Assembly (NCBI GenBank): GCA_042571625.1
Contig: JBHPFQ010000001.1
Span: forward strand, 1 to 55,526
Length of the DNA stretch: 55,526 nt
Source of the DNA: JBHPFQ01 sp042571625
Lineage (GTDB): Bacteria > Patescibacteriota > Minisyncoccia > Portnoybacterales > UBA2143
Direction: 5' to 3'
Shown: piece by piece, positions 31,299-41,725 of the stretch
Position numbering within the stretch: position 1 is the first letter of the stretch
Layout: every line of letters begins with the position of its first letter
The notes under the pieces: model-generated
What the model was told of the DNA's origin: nothing
What the model saw: only the letters and a program-made list of their open reading frames with translations
Databases searched by the model: none
Made by a program: the position numbers and the translations under genes

Positions 31299-33473
31299 TT
31301 AATTATTAAACTTATCTGCCCCCTCGTCTATATAGACATCTCTTGGCCTAGCGCCATCTGCAGGTCCAACTACTCCTTGCTCTTCAAGTATATCCAATAA
31401 TCTTGCTGCTCTGGCATATCCAACGCGCAAACGACGCTGAAGCAAGGAAGCAGATGCTTTTCCAGCTTGTGTAACAACTATTTTTGCATCTTCATATAAT
31501 TCATCGCCTGAATCAAAATTAGCAGAATCTAAATTAAATCCAACATTATGAGCTATGCCTCCTGTATGTCCGGAAATAACATCATCTTGATAATCAGGAC
31601 TTTCAGATTCTCTTAAATAATCTGTTATTTTTTTAACTTCCTTATCAGAAATATAAGCTCCTTGAATTCGACGTGGCTTTGCTGAATTTCCTGACAGAAA
31701 TAGCATATCTCCATTTCCAAGCAACTTATCTGCTCCAGCCATATCTAAAATAGTACGCGAATCTATTTGTGAAGCCACTTGAAAAGCTATTCTGGAAGTA
31801 ATATTCGCCTTTATCAAACCTGTAATAACTTCTACTGAAGGACGCTGGGTAGAAACAATTAAATGAATACCTATGGCTCTAGCCATTTGAGCTAAACGAA
31901 CGATAGCAGCTTCTGCTTCTTTCCCATTGGTTGACATTAAATCAGCTAACTCGTCAATTACAACAACAATAAAAGGAAGTTTTTCATTCTCGCTATTTTT
32001 AGATTCTTGGCAACTAGCTATATAAGCTCCTATATCACGTTTTCCTGCTTTATGCAAAATTTCAAAACGCCTTTCCATTTCTCCAACCGCCCAACGCAAA
32101 GCTCCAACTGCTTTATCTGATTGAACAATTACCGGAGCAAGCAATTGAGGAATTGATTCATAGGCAGTAAGCTCTACTCTTTTCGGATCTATTAAAATTA
32201 ATTTTAAACTCTCTGGGGAATTTTTATACAGCAAGCTAGTTATTACATTATTCAAAGCAATTGTTTTGCCGCTACCAGTTGCTCCTGCAATAAGCATATG
32301 AGGCATTTTAGCTAAATCTGCAAATACAGGATTACCAGCTACATCACGGCCCAAAGCAAAAGACAATAATGCTCCTTCCTGAAATTCTTTTTTCTCTAAA
32401 AGACCTCCTAAGCGAACAGTAACAACTGATTTATTTGGTATTTCTATTCCAACCAATGAACGTCCTGGAATTGGCGCCTCTATTCTTAACGGATGAGCTG
32501 CTAATGCTAAAGACAAATCATTCTGTAAAACAATAATTTTTGATAATTTAACACCCTGCGCTGGACGCAAAGTATATTGCGTTACTGTAGGACCAACATT
32601 CACTTCAGCCATTTCAACCTCAATGCCAAAATTCTCCAAAGTCCTTTTTATAATATTAATATTAGCTTTGATATCTCCGCTAGTCGGTTGTCCTTTATCT
32701 CTACTTAAAAAATCCAATGAAGGCAATTTAAAATTAGAATTTTGGACTGCAAACTTAGCTTTAACTGGAATACTATTAAGATGCTCTTCTTCATTATCTT
32801 TAATAGGTTCATTTATTTTTTGCATTTCCTGCGACGCTCTTTGCTTAATCCGATCAAAAAGTCCTTTTTTATCTTCTTCTATTTCGGGTTCTTCTTCCGC
32901 GATTATATTCTTATCCTTGTCTTTATTTTCATCCACAATTGCTTTTTTCTTTAAAAAAGATAAAGGAACATTAAAAAATACTAAAATTGATATTATCAAT
33001 AAAGTAATTAAAATTATTAATCCAGCCCAAAAACCAAGAAAATTTATTAAAGGATATCCAATCGCCAGTCCTAAATATCCCCCCCCGTACAAGATAACTG
33101 ATGACAATCCCTGCTCAAAATTATTTCTAGGGAAAGCAAATATATGAAAAAAGCCAAGAACGCTAATAACAAAAATAGAAACTCCAAAAAAAGCCGATTG
33201 ATAAATTATCTGCCTGCCTTTTTTTATTTTAAAACGCGATGTAATAATCGCCAAGCCAATTAAAATAAATCCAATTGTCGCAAGAAAAAATCCCCTACCA
33301 AAAAATAATCTACTTAATTTATAAAAATATCTTCCAAATACACCTGCCGCTTCAAAAAAACTTAATAAACTAATAAGAGCAAATGAAAAACAAGCGATCG
33401 CAATAATACCTTGTTTAGTTTCACGATGAAGTATCGGTTCTTTTTTACCTTTTTTATTTTTCTTTTTGGGCAC
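31299..33473 (-). CDS. ftsK: DNA translocase FtsK/SpoIIIE
   Basis: Pumps and resolves chromosome DNA at the septum. About four membrane helices (residues 20-170), a charged linker (180-240), then the motor with Walker A GATGSGKTIAL, Walker B in IVVVIDELADLM, STQRPSVEVITGLIKANI, and a C-terminal gamma winged helix (ASLLQRRLRVGYARAARLLD). At 724 residues it is compact but complete. The start is GTG 33473. It lies 10 nt after rpoC. Confidence 0.97.
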   Translation of the reverse strand: MPKKKNKKGKKEPILHRETKQGIIAIACFSFALISLLSFFEAAGVFGRYFYKLSRLFFGRGFFLATIGFILIGLAIITSRFKIKKGRQIIYQSAFFGVSIFVISVLGFFHIFAFPRNNFEQGLSSVILYGGGYLGLAIGYPLINFLGFWAGLIILITLLIISILVFFNVPLSFLKKKAIVDENKDKDKNIIAEEEPEIEEDKKGLFDRIKQRASQEMQKINEPIKDNEEEHLNSIPVKAKFAVQNSNFKLPSLDFLSRDKGQPTSGDIKANINIIKRTLENFGIEVEMAEVNVGPTVTQYTLRPAQGVKLSKIIVLQNDLSLALAAHPLRIEAPIPGRSLVGIEIPNKSVVTVRLGGLLEKKEFQEGALLSFALGRDVAGNPVFADLAKMPHMLIAGATGSGKTIALNNVITSLLYKNSPESLKLILIDPKRVELTAYESIPQLLAPVIVQSDKAVGALRWAVGEMERRFEILHKAGKRDIGAYIASCQESKNSENEKLPFIVVVIDELADLMSTNGKEAEAAIVRLAQMARAIGIHLIVSTQRPSVEVITGLIKANITSRIAFQVASQIDSRTILDMAGADKLLGNGDMLFLSGNSAKPRRIQGAYISDKEVKKITDYLRESESPDYQDDVISGHTGGIAHNVGFNLDSANFDSGDELYEDAKIVVTQAGKASASLLQRRLRVGYARAARLLDILEEQGVVGPADGARPRDVYIDEGADKFNN

Positions 33474-33483
33474 AAATTTAAAT

Positions 33484-36400
33484 TTACGCTTTATATCCGG
33501 TTCCTGCTGGTATTAGTTTACCAATAATTACATTTTCCTTCAAGCCCTTTAATTTATCTTCTTTTCCGCAAATACTCGCGTCTATTAAAACTCTTGCTGT
33601 TTCTTGGAATGAAGCCGCCGAAAGAAAACTTTCAGTGCTCAAAGAAACTTTAGTTATGCCCAATAATAAAATCTGTCCGCTTGCCTGGCTCTTATTGCTT
33701 GCAGATGCCTTACGATTTGCTTCTTGATAGCGATTCCATTCTACAACGCTACCAGATAAAAGATTTGTTGATCCAGGATCTTTTATTTTAACTCTAGAAA
33801 ACATCTGCTTTACAACCATTTCTATATGTTTGTCGTTAATGCTTTCTCCTGCAAAAGTATAAATTTGCTGAACTTCTTTAAGAATATATCTTTGAACAGC
33901 TTCATGTCCAGCTATTTTATATAATTCTTTCAAATCAATATGTCCTTCTCCTAACTGTTGTCCTTTGCCAACCAAATCATCTTTTTTAACCCAAATACCT
34001 TTTCCGGAAGGCATACTATATTCTATTATTTTCTTACCTTCTTTATCACTTGCTTTAATTTGAATAATTCTCTGCTTGCCACGTTCAATAATATCCTTGA
34101 CTCTGCCGCTAACTTCGGAAATGGCAGCTCTTCCTTTTGGAATTCTTGCTTCAAAAATTTCCTCAACTCTAGGCAACCCCTGCGTAATATCCTGTCCACC
34201 AGCAACTCCTCCAGTATGGAAAGTTCTTAAAGTTAGCTGAGTTCCAGGTTCTCCAATAGCTTGAGCGGTAACAATACCAACTGCTTCCCCTAGTTTAATT
34301 AATTCATTTCTTCCCAAATCATATCCATAACATTTCTGACAAATTCCCTTAGTTGATTGACATGAAATAACTGATCTTACTTTAACTTTATCAATTCCAG
34401 TGTTCTCTATTACAACAGCTATGTCTTTATCAATCATATCTCCAGCTCTTACTAATATCTTTGATTTCTTATCTTTCGCATTGGCCCTAATTGTTTCTGC
34501 TGCGACTCTTCCTGTGATTCGCAAACTTAAAGAATTACCTATATCTTCTTCATCAATCTTATAAATATAGATTCCTTTTTTATCACCACAATCCTCCTCA
34601 CGCACAACAATATCCTGACATACATCAACAAGACGCCTTGTTAAATAACCAGCTGTAGCTGTTCTAAGAGCTGTGTCAGCCATTCCTTTTCTACCTCCAT
34701 GTGTAGAAATAAAATATTCCAAAACATTAAATCCTTCTTTATAAGAACTTATAATTGGTAGTTCTATAATCTCACCAATAGGATTATTAACTAATCCTTT
34801 CATTCCACTCATCTGAGTAATTTGTCCCAATGATCCTCTAGCTCCAGAATCAAATATAGTAAACACGGGACCATCTTGATCTAATGCTAATGGAGTTTCT
34901 TGAGCGATTTTTTCTGTAACATTCATCCAAATTTCTATAACTCTTGATTTTCTCTCGCTATCTGTTAATAGACCATTATTATACTGATCTTGAATTGCTT
35001 CTACTTCTTTCTGAGCAGTCTGTATCCACTCTTTTTTCCCTTTAGGAATATGAAGATCATCCATACCCCAGCTAATTCCAGAGCTAGAAGCATATTTAAA
35101 TCCTATTCGCTTTATCTTATCCAAAACCAAAGCAGTTTCATCAATTCCACATTTATCTATTAATTCAGCAACCAATTTATGCATATCCTTTGATTTCATT
35201 GTCTTATTGATAAATCCAATTTCTGACGGCAATGGCTCGTTAAAAATAATACGCCCAACAGATGTCTCAACTAATTCATTATTAATTCTAACCTTTATTT
35301 TTGCTTTTAAATCTACATGTCCAAAATGCTTTGCTAAAAGAGCTTCCTTCCCATCGGAAAAAATCTTACCCTCTCCTTTTAGCCCATCTTTAATTTTTGT
35401 TATCCAATAACATCCTAAAACTATATCCAAAGAAGGCACAGCTACTGGATCTCCAGTAGATGGCTTAAGTAAATTTTTAGAAGATAACATTATGTTTTTT
35501 GCCTCTTCTTGAGCTTTATCTCCCAAAGGAAGATGAACAGCCATTTGGTCTCCGTCAAAATCAGCATTAAATGCATGGCAAACAAGTGGATGAACATGAA
35601 TTGCATTACCTTCAACTAAAACTGGTTGGAATGCTTGAATTCCTAAACGATGTAAGGTTGGCGCTCTATTCAAAAGAATATAACGATCGCGTACAACTTC
35701 CTCTAAAATATTCCATACTTCATCTACTCCCTCTTCTATTAGTTTTCCTGCTCCTCTAACATTATGAGCTAATCCTTGTTCAATTATCTTACTTATAATA
35801 AAAGGCTTAAACAATTCCAACGCCATATATTTTGGCAAACCGCATTGATTAAGCTTTAATTTAGAACCGACTACAATAACTGATCTACCAGAATAGTCCA
35901 CGCGCTTACCCAAAAGATTTTGTCTAAATCTTCCTTGCTTTCCTTTAAGCATATCTGCTAAAGACTTAAGGACTCTTTTCTGACCTGTTGATGCGGCTAC
36001 CATTACCTGACCATGTCTACTTGAATTATCAATCAAAGCATCAACTGCTTCCTGAAGCATTCTTTTTTCATTTCGACAAATAACTTCCGGAGCTTTTAAT
36101 TCTAATAATCTCTTTAATCTATTGTTACGATTAATTACTCTTCTATATAAATCATTAACGTCAGAAGTAGCAAAACGACCTCCATCCAATTGAACCATTG
36201 GCCTTAAATCTGGAGGTAAAACAGGCAAAACAGTTAAAAACATCCATTCTGGTTTTATTTTTGAACTAAGAATTCCTTCAGCCAACCATAGCCTACTAAA
36301 AATTTTCTTTTTTTGAATTAAACTACTACCTTTCAATTGATCTCTTAATTTCTGACTCAATGATTCTAAATTTATTCCTTCAAAAATTTTTCTTAATGTT

Positions 36401-37050
36401 TCAGCGCCTGTTCCAGCCTCAAATACTTGGCTATACTTCAAGCTAAGATTCCTATAATTCATTTCTGATAAAATCTGGAATTGATATAATGATCTTACTT
36501 TTTTAAGAGCTGAATCACACTGTTCCTTAATCTTTTGTTTTTCAGCTGCGCTTGAATTTTTAATATTCTTAACTTTTTGTTTATATTCTTTTTTAATAGC
36601 TTCTATTGTTTTATTTCTTTGATCCTCATCAATCTTTGTAACAATATAACCAGCAAAATAAATAACCTTTTCTAAATCTTGAATAGAAACATCTAAAAGA
36701 AGCCCCATTTTTGAAGGAATACCACGCAAAAACCAAATGTGAGAAACAGGAACTGCTAATGTTATATGCCCCATTCGCTCTCGTCTAACGCTAGACCTAG
36801 TCACTTCTACGCCACATTTATCACAAACAATACCCTTATAACGAATTCTACGATACTTTCCACAATAACATTCCCAGTCTTTTTCCGGACCAAAAATCTT
36901 TTCACAAAATAAACCATCTTTTTCAGCTCTTTGAGTACGATAATTAATAGTCTCTGGCTTTGTAACTTCGCCAAAAGACCAATCAAGAATCTCCTCAGGA
37001 GAAGCAAGTTTTAATCTTAATGATTTGAAATCAGATACTTTAATGCTCAT
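33484..37050 (-). CDS. rpoC: RNA polymerase beta' subunit
   Basis: 1188 residues. The N-terminal zinc ribbon is complete (CYCGKYRRIRYKGIVCDKCG), the active-site motif NADFDGDQMAVHLPL carries the three Mg-binding Asp, and the second zinc site (CQSTKGICQKCYG) is near residue 910. Bridge/trigger helix segments and the C-terminal GITKVSLSTESFLSAASFQET are present. It lacks the large lineage inserts of Proteobacteria. It follows rpoB by 13 nt. Confidence 0.98.
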   Translation of the reverse strand: MSIKVSDFKSLRLKLASPEEILDWSFGEVTKPETINYRTQRAEKDGLFCEKIFGPEKDWECYCGKYRRIRYKGIVCDKCGVEVTRSSVRRERMGHITLAVPVSHIWFLRGIPSKMGLLLDVSIQDLEKVIYFAGYIVTKIDEDQRNKTIEAIKKEYKQKVKNIKNSSAAEKQKIKEQCDSALKKVRSLYQFQILSEMNYRNLSLKYSQVFEAGTGAETLRKIFEGINLESLSQKLRDQLKGSSLIQKKKIFSRLWLAEGILSSKIKPEWMFLTVLPVLPPDLRPMVQLDGGRFATSDVNDLYRRVINRNNRLKRLLELKAPEVICRNEKRMLQEAVDALIDNSSRHGQVMVAASTGQKRVLKSLADMLKGKQGRFRQNLLGKRVDYSGRSVIVVGSKLKLNQCGLPKYMALELFKPFIISKIIEQGLAHNVRGAGKLIEEGVDEVWNILEEVVRDRYILLNRAPTLHRLGIQAFQPVLVEGNAIHVHPLVCHAFNADFDGDQMAVHLPLGDKAQEEAKNIMLSSKNLLKPSTGDPVAVPSLDIVLGCYWITKIKDGLKGEGKIFSDGKEALLAKHFGHVDLKAKIKVRINNELVETSVGRIIFNEPLPSEIGFINKTMKSKDMHKLVAELIDKCGIDETALVLDKIKRIGFKYASSSGISWGMDDLHIPKGKKEWIQTAQKEVEAIQDQYNNGLLTDSERKSRVIEIWMNVTEKIAQETPLALDQDGPVFTIFDSGARGSLGQITQMSGMKGLVNNPIGEIIELPIISSYKEGFNVLEYFISTHGGRKGMADTALRTATAGYLTRRLVDVCQDIVVREEDCGDKKGIYIYKIDEEDIGNSLSLRITGRVAAETIRANAKDKKSKILVRAGDMIDKDIAVVIENTGIDKVKVRSVISCQSTKGICQKCYGYDLGRNELIKLGEAVGIVTAQAIGEPGTQLTLRTFHTGGVAGGQDITQGLPRVEEIFEARIPKGRAAISEVSGRVKDIIERGKQRIIQIKASDKEGKKIIEYSMPSGKGIWVKKDDLVGKGQQLGEGHIDLKELYKIAGHEAVQRYILKEVQQIYTFAGESINDKHIEMVVKQMFSRVKIKDPGSTNLLSGSVVEWNRYQEANRKASASNKSQASGQILLLGITKVSLSTESFLSAASFQETARVLIDASICGKEDKLKGLKENVIIGKLIPAGTGYKA

Positions 37051-37063
37051 AATTATAAAATAT

Positions 37064-40000
37064 TTATTTCTCTAATAATTCCACATTCAATCCCAATGCT
37101 TTTAACTCATTAACTAATACGTTAAAAGAAGCTGGAATGTTAGGCGCCTGAATAGATTTTCCACGAATAATTGAATCATAAGCTCCAGCTCTTCCAGCTA
37201 TATCATCCGACTTAATAGTTAACATTTCTTGCAAGATATTTGATGCTCCATAACCTTCCAAAGCCCAAACTTCCATTTCTCCAAAACGTTGTCCGCCAAA
37301 TTGAGCTTTACCTCCTAATGGTTGCTGTGTAATTAATGAATAAGGGCCAACTGACCTCATATGAATCTTATCTTCTACTAAATGATCAAGTTTCATAACA
37401 TAAATATAACCAACTGTTACTGGCTGATCAAACGGCTCGCCACTACGACCGTCATATAAAATAACCTTTCCGTTTTCTGGCAAATTCGCACTCTTTAAAT
37501 GATTTCTAATTTCTTGCTCTCTAACTCCAACCAAAGCTGCGCTGTTTATTTTAATTCCCAAAGCGTTTGCAGCCCATCCCAAATGTGTTTCTAAAATTTG
37601 TCCGATGTTCATACGCGAAGGCACGCCTAGAGGATTAAGAACAACTTCTACTGGAGTTCCATCAGCCAAATAAGGCATATCTTCCTCAGGTAAGATTCTA
37701 GCAATAACTCCTTTATTTCCATGCCGACCAGCTAATTTATCTCCAACAGATATCCTTCTTAATTGAGCAACTTCAATTTGAATGCTCTTAATTACTCCTG
37801 CTTGAAGCTTATCTCCATTATCGCGAGAAAAAATTTGAATTCCAACGATACGGCCACGCTTTCCATGAGGCATTCTTAAAGAAGTGTCTTTAACGTCGCG
37901 AGCTTTCTCGCCAAAAATTGCCTGCAGAAGACGCTCTTCTGCTGTTAAATCAGTTTCGCCTTTTGGCGAAATTTTTCCAACTAAAATATCGTTCGGATTT
38001 ACTTCAGCGCCAATACGAATAATACCATCTTCGTCTAGATCCTTTAATCTTTCTTCTCCAACGTTTGGAATATCTGGAGTAGTAATTTCAGAACCAAGCT
38101 TTGTTTCGCAAACATCACAATTAAAACTCTCTATATGAATTGAAGTATAGCGATCCTGCTTAACTAATTTTTCTGAAAGAATAATAGCATCTTCAAAATT
38201 ACAACCTTGCAACGACACAAAAGCAACCAATAAATTTTGGCCTAATGCTAACTCTCCTTTATCTGTAGCTGCTCCGTCAGCTAAAATATCGCCTTTTTTA
38301 ATTTTCTGTCCTTTTTGCGCTATTGGATGCTGCGAAATACAAGTGCATTGATTGGTTTTATTAAAACTTCGCAAATTATATATTTTAGAACCCTTATTTT
38401 TATTCTTACTTTTTATTTTAATATGATCAGCATCAATTTCTTCTACGGTTCCATTTTCTTCGGCAACTACCAACTGTCCTGAGTCTTTAGCAGCTCTACC
38501 TTCTATCCCAGTTCCTACTAAAGGAGCTTGAGGATTTATACAGGCGACAGCCTGACGTTGCATGTTTGAACCCATCAAAGCGCGATGGCTATCATCATGT
38601 TCTAAAAACGGTATTAAAGAAGTAGCTATACTAATTGTTTGCTGAGGAGAAACATCCATATAATCAATCTTAGAACGACTAACAGTTGACGGATGTCCAT
38701 AAACTCTTGCTTCTACTTTTTTATCTACCAAAATATTATTTTCTCCAATATCCACTCCACCATGAGCGATATTATATCTTTCTTCTTCCCAAGCATTAAG
38801 ATAAACAATCTCATTGGTTACTTTACCTTTTACTACTTTTCTATACGGAGTTTCAATAAACCCATATTTATTTAAACGAGCGCAAGTTGTTAAATGTCCA
38901 ACTAATCCAATATTAGGACCTTCTGGAGTTTCAATGGGACAAATTCTACCATAATAACTTGAATGCACATCACGTACTTCAAATCCTGCGCGCTCTCTAG
39001 TTAATCCGCTAGGACCCATTGCAGACAAACGACGTTTATGTTCTAGTTCAGCTAATGGATTAACCTGGTCCATAAATTGAGAAAGTTGAAACGAAGTAAA
39101 AAATTCCTTAATTGACGCTGTAAAGGGACGCGGATTTATCAACTGACTTGGCATTAATTCTTGAATATCCAATGTTGACATCCTATCGCGAATAATCCTT
39201 TCCATCCTAGTCAAACCAACTCTTAGTTTATTTTGCAGTAATTCGCCAAGAGCTCTTACTCTACGATTTCCTAAATGATCAATATCATCTGGCATTGCTT
39301 CTGGCGTATTATTTAAACGAATAATCTCTCTAACGATTGCCACGATATCATCAAAATAAAGAATTCTATCCTCTTTAGTAATTTCTTCATCAGCGCCAAT
39401 CTTCTTAATATTTAATCGCTGACCCATTTTCCATCTACCTACCTCTCCCAAATCATATCTTTCAAAAGAAAGCATAGTTTCAATAAATGATCTAGCATTA
39501 TCTTCTGTAGCTAGATCTCCTGGTCTAATCCGTTTATAAATTTCAACAAAAGCTTCGCCTATTGTTTTAGACTGATCTTTTCTAAGAGTTTCTTCAATAT
39601 GATTTGTCTCTCCATTATCAATATCAGCAAATTTCTTTTTTAATTCATCTGAAGACAAAAATTCTGAAGAAGATTTTATTTTACCTTTTGATTTGCTTAA
39701 AGCATAAAAAACCCGAAGCAGAGCTGTTATCGGAACTTTTCTTTTCTTATCTATTTTTACGCTTATTCCACCGTCAGAATCAGTTTCAAACTCTAACCAA
39801 GCTCCTCTATTAGGAATAATTTTTGCCCCAAAAACACGCTTGTAATTTTTTGTAACCTTTTTACTATTGCCTTGTAAAACAAAAAATGCGCCTGAAGATC
39901 TCACAAGTTGAGAAATAATTACTCTTTCAACCGCATTAACTATAAAAGTTCCCCGTTTAGTCATTAAGGGGAAATCTCCTAAAAACATATCCTGTTCTCT

Positions 40001-40333
40001 AACTGTTTTATTTCTATTATTAACTAATTTGACCCGACATCGCAAAGGCGCTTCGTAAGAAACATTATGAATTTTAGCTTCACTTTCAGTATATTTCGGT
40101 TCATCCAAATAATAATCCAAGAAATGTAATTCTAAATCTTTGCCACCCCAGTCTTTTATCGGAGAAATTTCATCAAAAAGATTGCGTAATCCTTTTTTCC
40201 AAAACCAATTATAAGAATTAGTTTGAACTTCAATAAGGTTAGGGAGTTTAAACCCAGCACCATTTAAGGATCGTTTTTTAAATTTATTCTCCTCGTCTAT
40301 CCTTGAAGAATGAGAAGTAGAAATATTAGGCAT
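37064..40333 (-). CDS. rpoB: RNA polymerase beta subunit
   Basis: About 1089 residues. Visible are the rifampicin-region SQLSQFMDQVNPLAELEHKRRLSA-type segment, the RVCSS-like region DVHSSYYGRICPIETPEGPNIGL, KHGNKG-type GRHGNKGVIARILP, and the C-terminal GGKAQFGGQRFGEMEVWALEGYGA. I use ATG 40333. A GTG 12 nt upstream is possible, and neither has a clear ribosome site. The start lies just after a hairpin and T run, suggesting leader control. Confidence 0.96.
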   Translation of the reverse strand: MPNISTSHSSRIDEENKFKKRSLNGAGFKLPNLIEVQTNSYNWFWKKGLRNLFDEISPIKDWGGKDLELHFLDYYLDEPKYTESEAKIHNVSYEAPLRCRVKLVNNRNKTVREQDMFLGDFPLMTKRGTFIVNAVERVIISQLVRSSGAFFVLQGNSKKVTKNYKRVFGAKIIPNRGAWLEFETDSDGGISVKIDKKRKVPITALLRVFYALSKSKGKIKSSSEFLSSDELKKKFADIDNGETNHIEETLRKDQSKTIGEAFVEIYKRIRPGDLATEDNARSFIETMLSFERYDLGEVGRWKMGQRLNIKKIGADEEITKEDRILYFDDIVAIVREIIRLNNTPEAMPDDIDHLGNRRVRALGELLQNKLRVGLTRMERIIRDRMSTLDIQELMPSQLINPRPFTASIKEFFTSFQLSQFMDQVNPLAELEHKRRLSAMGPSGLTRERAGFEVRDVHSSYYGRICPIETPEGPNIGLVGHLTTCARLNKYGFIETPYRKVVKGKVTNEIVYLNAWEEERYNIAHGGVDIGENNILVDKKVEARVYGHPSTVSRSKIDYMDVSPQQTISIATSLIPFLEHDDSHRALMGSNMQRQAVACINPQAPLVGTGIEGRAAKDSGQLVVAEENGTVEEIDADHIKIKSKNKNKGSKIYNLRSFNKTNQCTCISQHPIAQKGQKIKKGDILADGAATDKGELALGQNLLVAFVSLQGCNFEDAIILSEKLVKQDRYTSIHIESFNCDVCETKLGSEITTPDIPNVGEERLKDLDEDGIIRIGAEVNPNDILVGKISPKGETDLTAEERLLQAIFGEKARDVKDTSLRMPHGKRGRIVGIQIFSRDNGDKLQAGVIKSIQIEVAQLRRISVGDKLAGRHGNKGVIARILPEEDMPYLADGTPVEVVLNPLGVPSRMNIGQILETHLGWAANALGIKINSAALVGVREQEIRNHLKSANLPENGKVILYDGRSGEPFDQPVTVGYIYVMKLDHLVEDKIHMRSVGPYSLITQQPLGGKAQFGGQRFGEMEVWALEGYGASNILQEMLTIKSDDIAGRAGAYDSIIRGKSIQAPNIPASFNVLVNELKALGLNVELLEK

Positions 40334-40334
40334 A

Positions 40335-40374
40335 CAAAAAAACACACAACCCCCTATTTATCCTTATGGAGGTT
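40335..40374 (-). promoter_or_regulatory. Attenuator-like hairpin in the rpoB leader
   Basis: On the minus strand AACCTCC pairs with GGGGGTT across a 13-nt loop, followed by GTGTG and seven T immediately before the rpoB start. The 3' arm is G rich, so ribosome binding and termination could compete. The role is inferred. Confidence 0.45.
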
Positions 40375-40441
40375 CTATTGCTTATTATAAAATTATTGAT
40401 AATAAATAATATCCAAAATCCAAGTATTAAATTATATTTTA

Positions 40442-40469
40442 AGTATAGACAATTATTAAAAAAAGTCAA
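40442..40469 (-). promoter_or_regulatory. rpoBC-ftsK-recA promoter
   Basis: TTGACT (40469-40464), 16 nt, TATACT (40447-40442), giving a leader of about 100 nt. It overlaps the stop of the preceding gene. Confidence 0.75.
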
Positions 40470-41056
40470 TAGGATATATTATCAAATATAGATTTTAACT
40501 TTAATATCAATTTTTGCTTTATTTGCTCATTAGCTTTATTAACCCTGCGATAAATATATTTATGTGTAATTTTTGAATTAACAATTAAATTAATCGCCGA
40601 ACTAGCTAGAAAGGAAGGAGCAGAAAATGTTAAATTAATTGCCTTGTATGGAAACTGACCAAGCTCCTTGCTTTTAGCTTCAACTCCTTTTAGAATATTT
40701 CTAACTTTTTCTTTCTTAACTGAATTTGCTAATTCAATAGCTTTCTGACTTTGATTGAAAATAAAATCTTCTGCTCCAACAATTGTTTTATTACCAGTTT
40801 TAACAATGGAAAGATTAAATTCACTAATCAAACATGCCATATTTTCTCCAGCGCTTTGATTAAAAGCCAAGACAAAAGAAAAAATAAACAGAACCATCAA
40901 TACAACGCATAAAATAAATTTTGGATTTTTATAATCGTATGCCTTTATAAATTCCGATACCGCTAATTTTGTTTTATCAAAAAACAACAAACCTTTATCT
41001 ATTTGCAATCCAATATTTAAAGATACGCGCTTAATGAAATTATCTTTCTTTGGCAT
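40466..41056 (-). CDS. Hypothetical membrane-anchored protein, 196 aa
   Basis: Unrecognised. A basic cytoplasmic N-terminus of about 45 residues, one strong membrane helix (FILCVVLMVLFIFSFVLAF), then a soluble, helical, Lys-rich region with Ile/Asn/Ser stretches facing outward. A late hydrophobic patch (FSAPSFLASSAINLIV) is too short and polar to be certain. The ATG at 41056 is preceded by an A/T-rich region without a clear ribosome site. It lies just upstream of the rpoB promoter but is probably a separate unit. Confidence 0.65.
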   Translation of the reverse strand: MPKKDNFIKRVSLNIGLQIDKGLLFFDKTKLAVSEFIKAYDYKNPKFILCVVLMVLFIFSFVLAFNQSAGENMACLISEFNLSIVKTGNKTIVGAEDFIFNQSQKAIELANSVKKEKVRNILKGVEAKSKELGQFPYKAINLTFSAPSFLASSAINLIVNSKITHKYIYRRVNKANEQIKQKLILKLKSIFDNISY

Positions 41057-41164
41057 TTTTATTAATTCTCTTACTTAATTATATAATGCCAAGATATGCA
41101 GTCAATGTTGATAAAAAATATATTGAATATTATTACTAATTATAGATAAAATTATTCTCTGCTC

Positions 41165-41302
41165 TGTTACGTAGCATGCTACGTAACAATTTTATTTTAG
41201 CAAGAAAATTAGAGTTTACAAAAAAGACAGATTTTTTCCGATAAATTAAAGGGCTACCCTTCGCAAAGGGTAGTTCCCTTTAATTTTGCGGTTAAAAATC
41301 GT
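41165..41302. repeat. Composite palindromic repeat, copy 2
   Basis: Begins with a perfect 24-bp palindrome (two TGTTACGTAGCA arms), followed by AAAGACAGATTTTT near 41223, a hairpin GGGCTACCC..GGGTAG.CCC at 41250-41277, and GCGGTTAAAAAT near 41288. These modules recur in the same order on the minus strand at 12010-11761. With 41057-41164 and 41303-41392 this is gene-free. Confidence 0.75.
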
Positions 41303-41392
41303 CTTTACCAAAAATAATTTGCCACGTATGTACGTTTGTATTGTACGCACAACAATCTTAAACAAAAAATTGTTGATTAATTTAAAATATGT

Positions 41393-41421
41393 AAAAAAAT
41401 GGGGAAGCGTAAAGCTTCCCC
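41393..41421 (-). terminator. Terminator after the 35-aa gene
   Basis: Stem GGGGAAGC/GCTTCCCC with a 5-nt loop, then a T run on the minus strand. Confidence 0.9.
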
Positions 41422-41436
41422 GTTAAATATAAATAA

Positions 41437-41544
41437 TTATTTGACCATTTTATCCCAAACGCGTCTTTTAATTTTTTCTAAGAAAAATTCTATTTTAAAT
41501 CGTAAGAAAAAGAAATATAAATAAATTTTATTATATAAGTCCAT
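41437..41544 (-). CDS. Very small basic amphipathic peptide, 35 aa
   Basis: Promoter TTGATT-16-TACAAT, ribosome site AGAGGAGG 6 nt before ATG 41544, 35 codons and a strong terminator make this a convincing gene. The peptide (MDLYNKIYLYFFFLRFKIEF, then FLEKIKRRVWDKMVK) is aromatic and basic, suited to lying on a membrane surface. No family is known to me. Confidence 0.7.
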   Translation of the reverse strand: MDLYNKIYLYFFFLRFKIEFFLEKIKRRVWDKMVK

Positions 41545-41587
41545 CTTGCCTCCTCTTTATAAGATTATTAAAAAACTAATATTTACT

Positions 41588-41615
41588 ATTGTATCACCAA
41601 ATCCATAAAAATCAA
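41588..41615 (-). promoter_or_regulatory. Promoter of the 35-aa gene
   Basis: TTGATT (41615-41610), 16 nt, TACAAT (41593-41588). Confidence 0.6.
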
Positions 41616-41647
41616 CTCCTGACCAAAAAGTTTTAATTTTTTTTCCC

Positions 41648-41676
41648 TTGACAAAAACAGAACAATACGCTATCAT
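41648..41676 (+). promoter_or_regulatory. Promoter of the 51-aa membrane protein gene
   Basis: TTGACA (41648-41653), 17 nt, TATCAT (41671-41676), the same boxes and spacing as the rRNA promoter at 50197-50225. Confidence 0.8.
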
Positions 41677-41725
41677 AATATCAATACGAAAAAGTTATTT
41701 AAAATAACAATTTAAGGAGAAAATA

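Noticed and set aside
41165..41188. 24-bp palindrome as a factor-independent terminator
   Set aside because: It has no proper loop or immediate T run for a nearby gene end, and its modules recur elsewhere as a repeat element.
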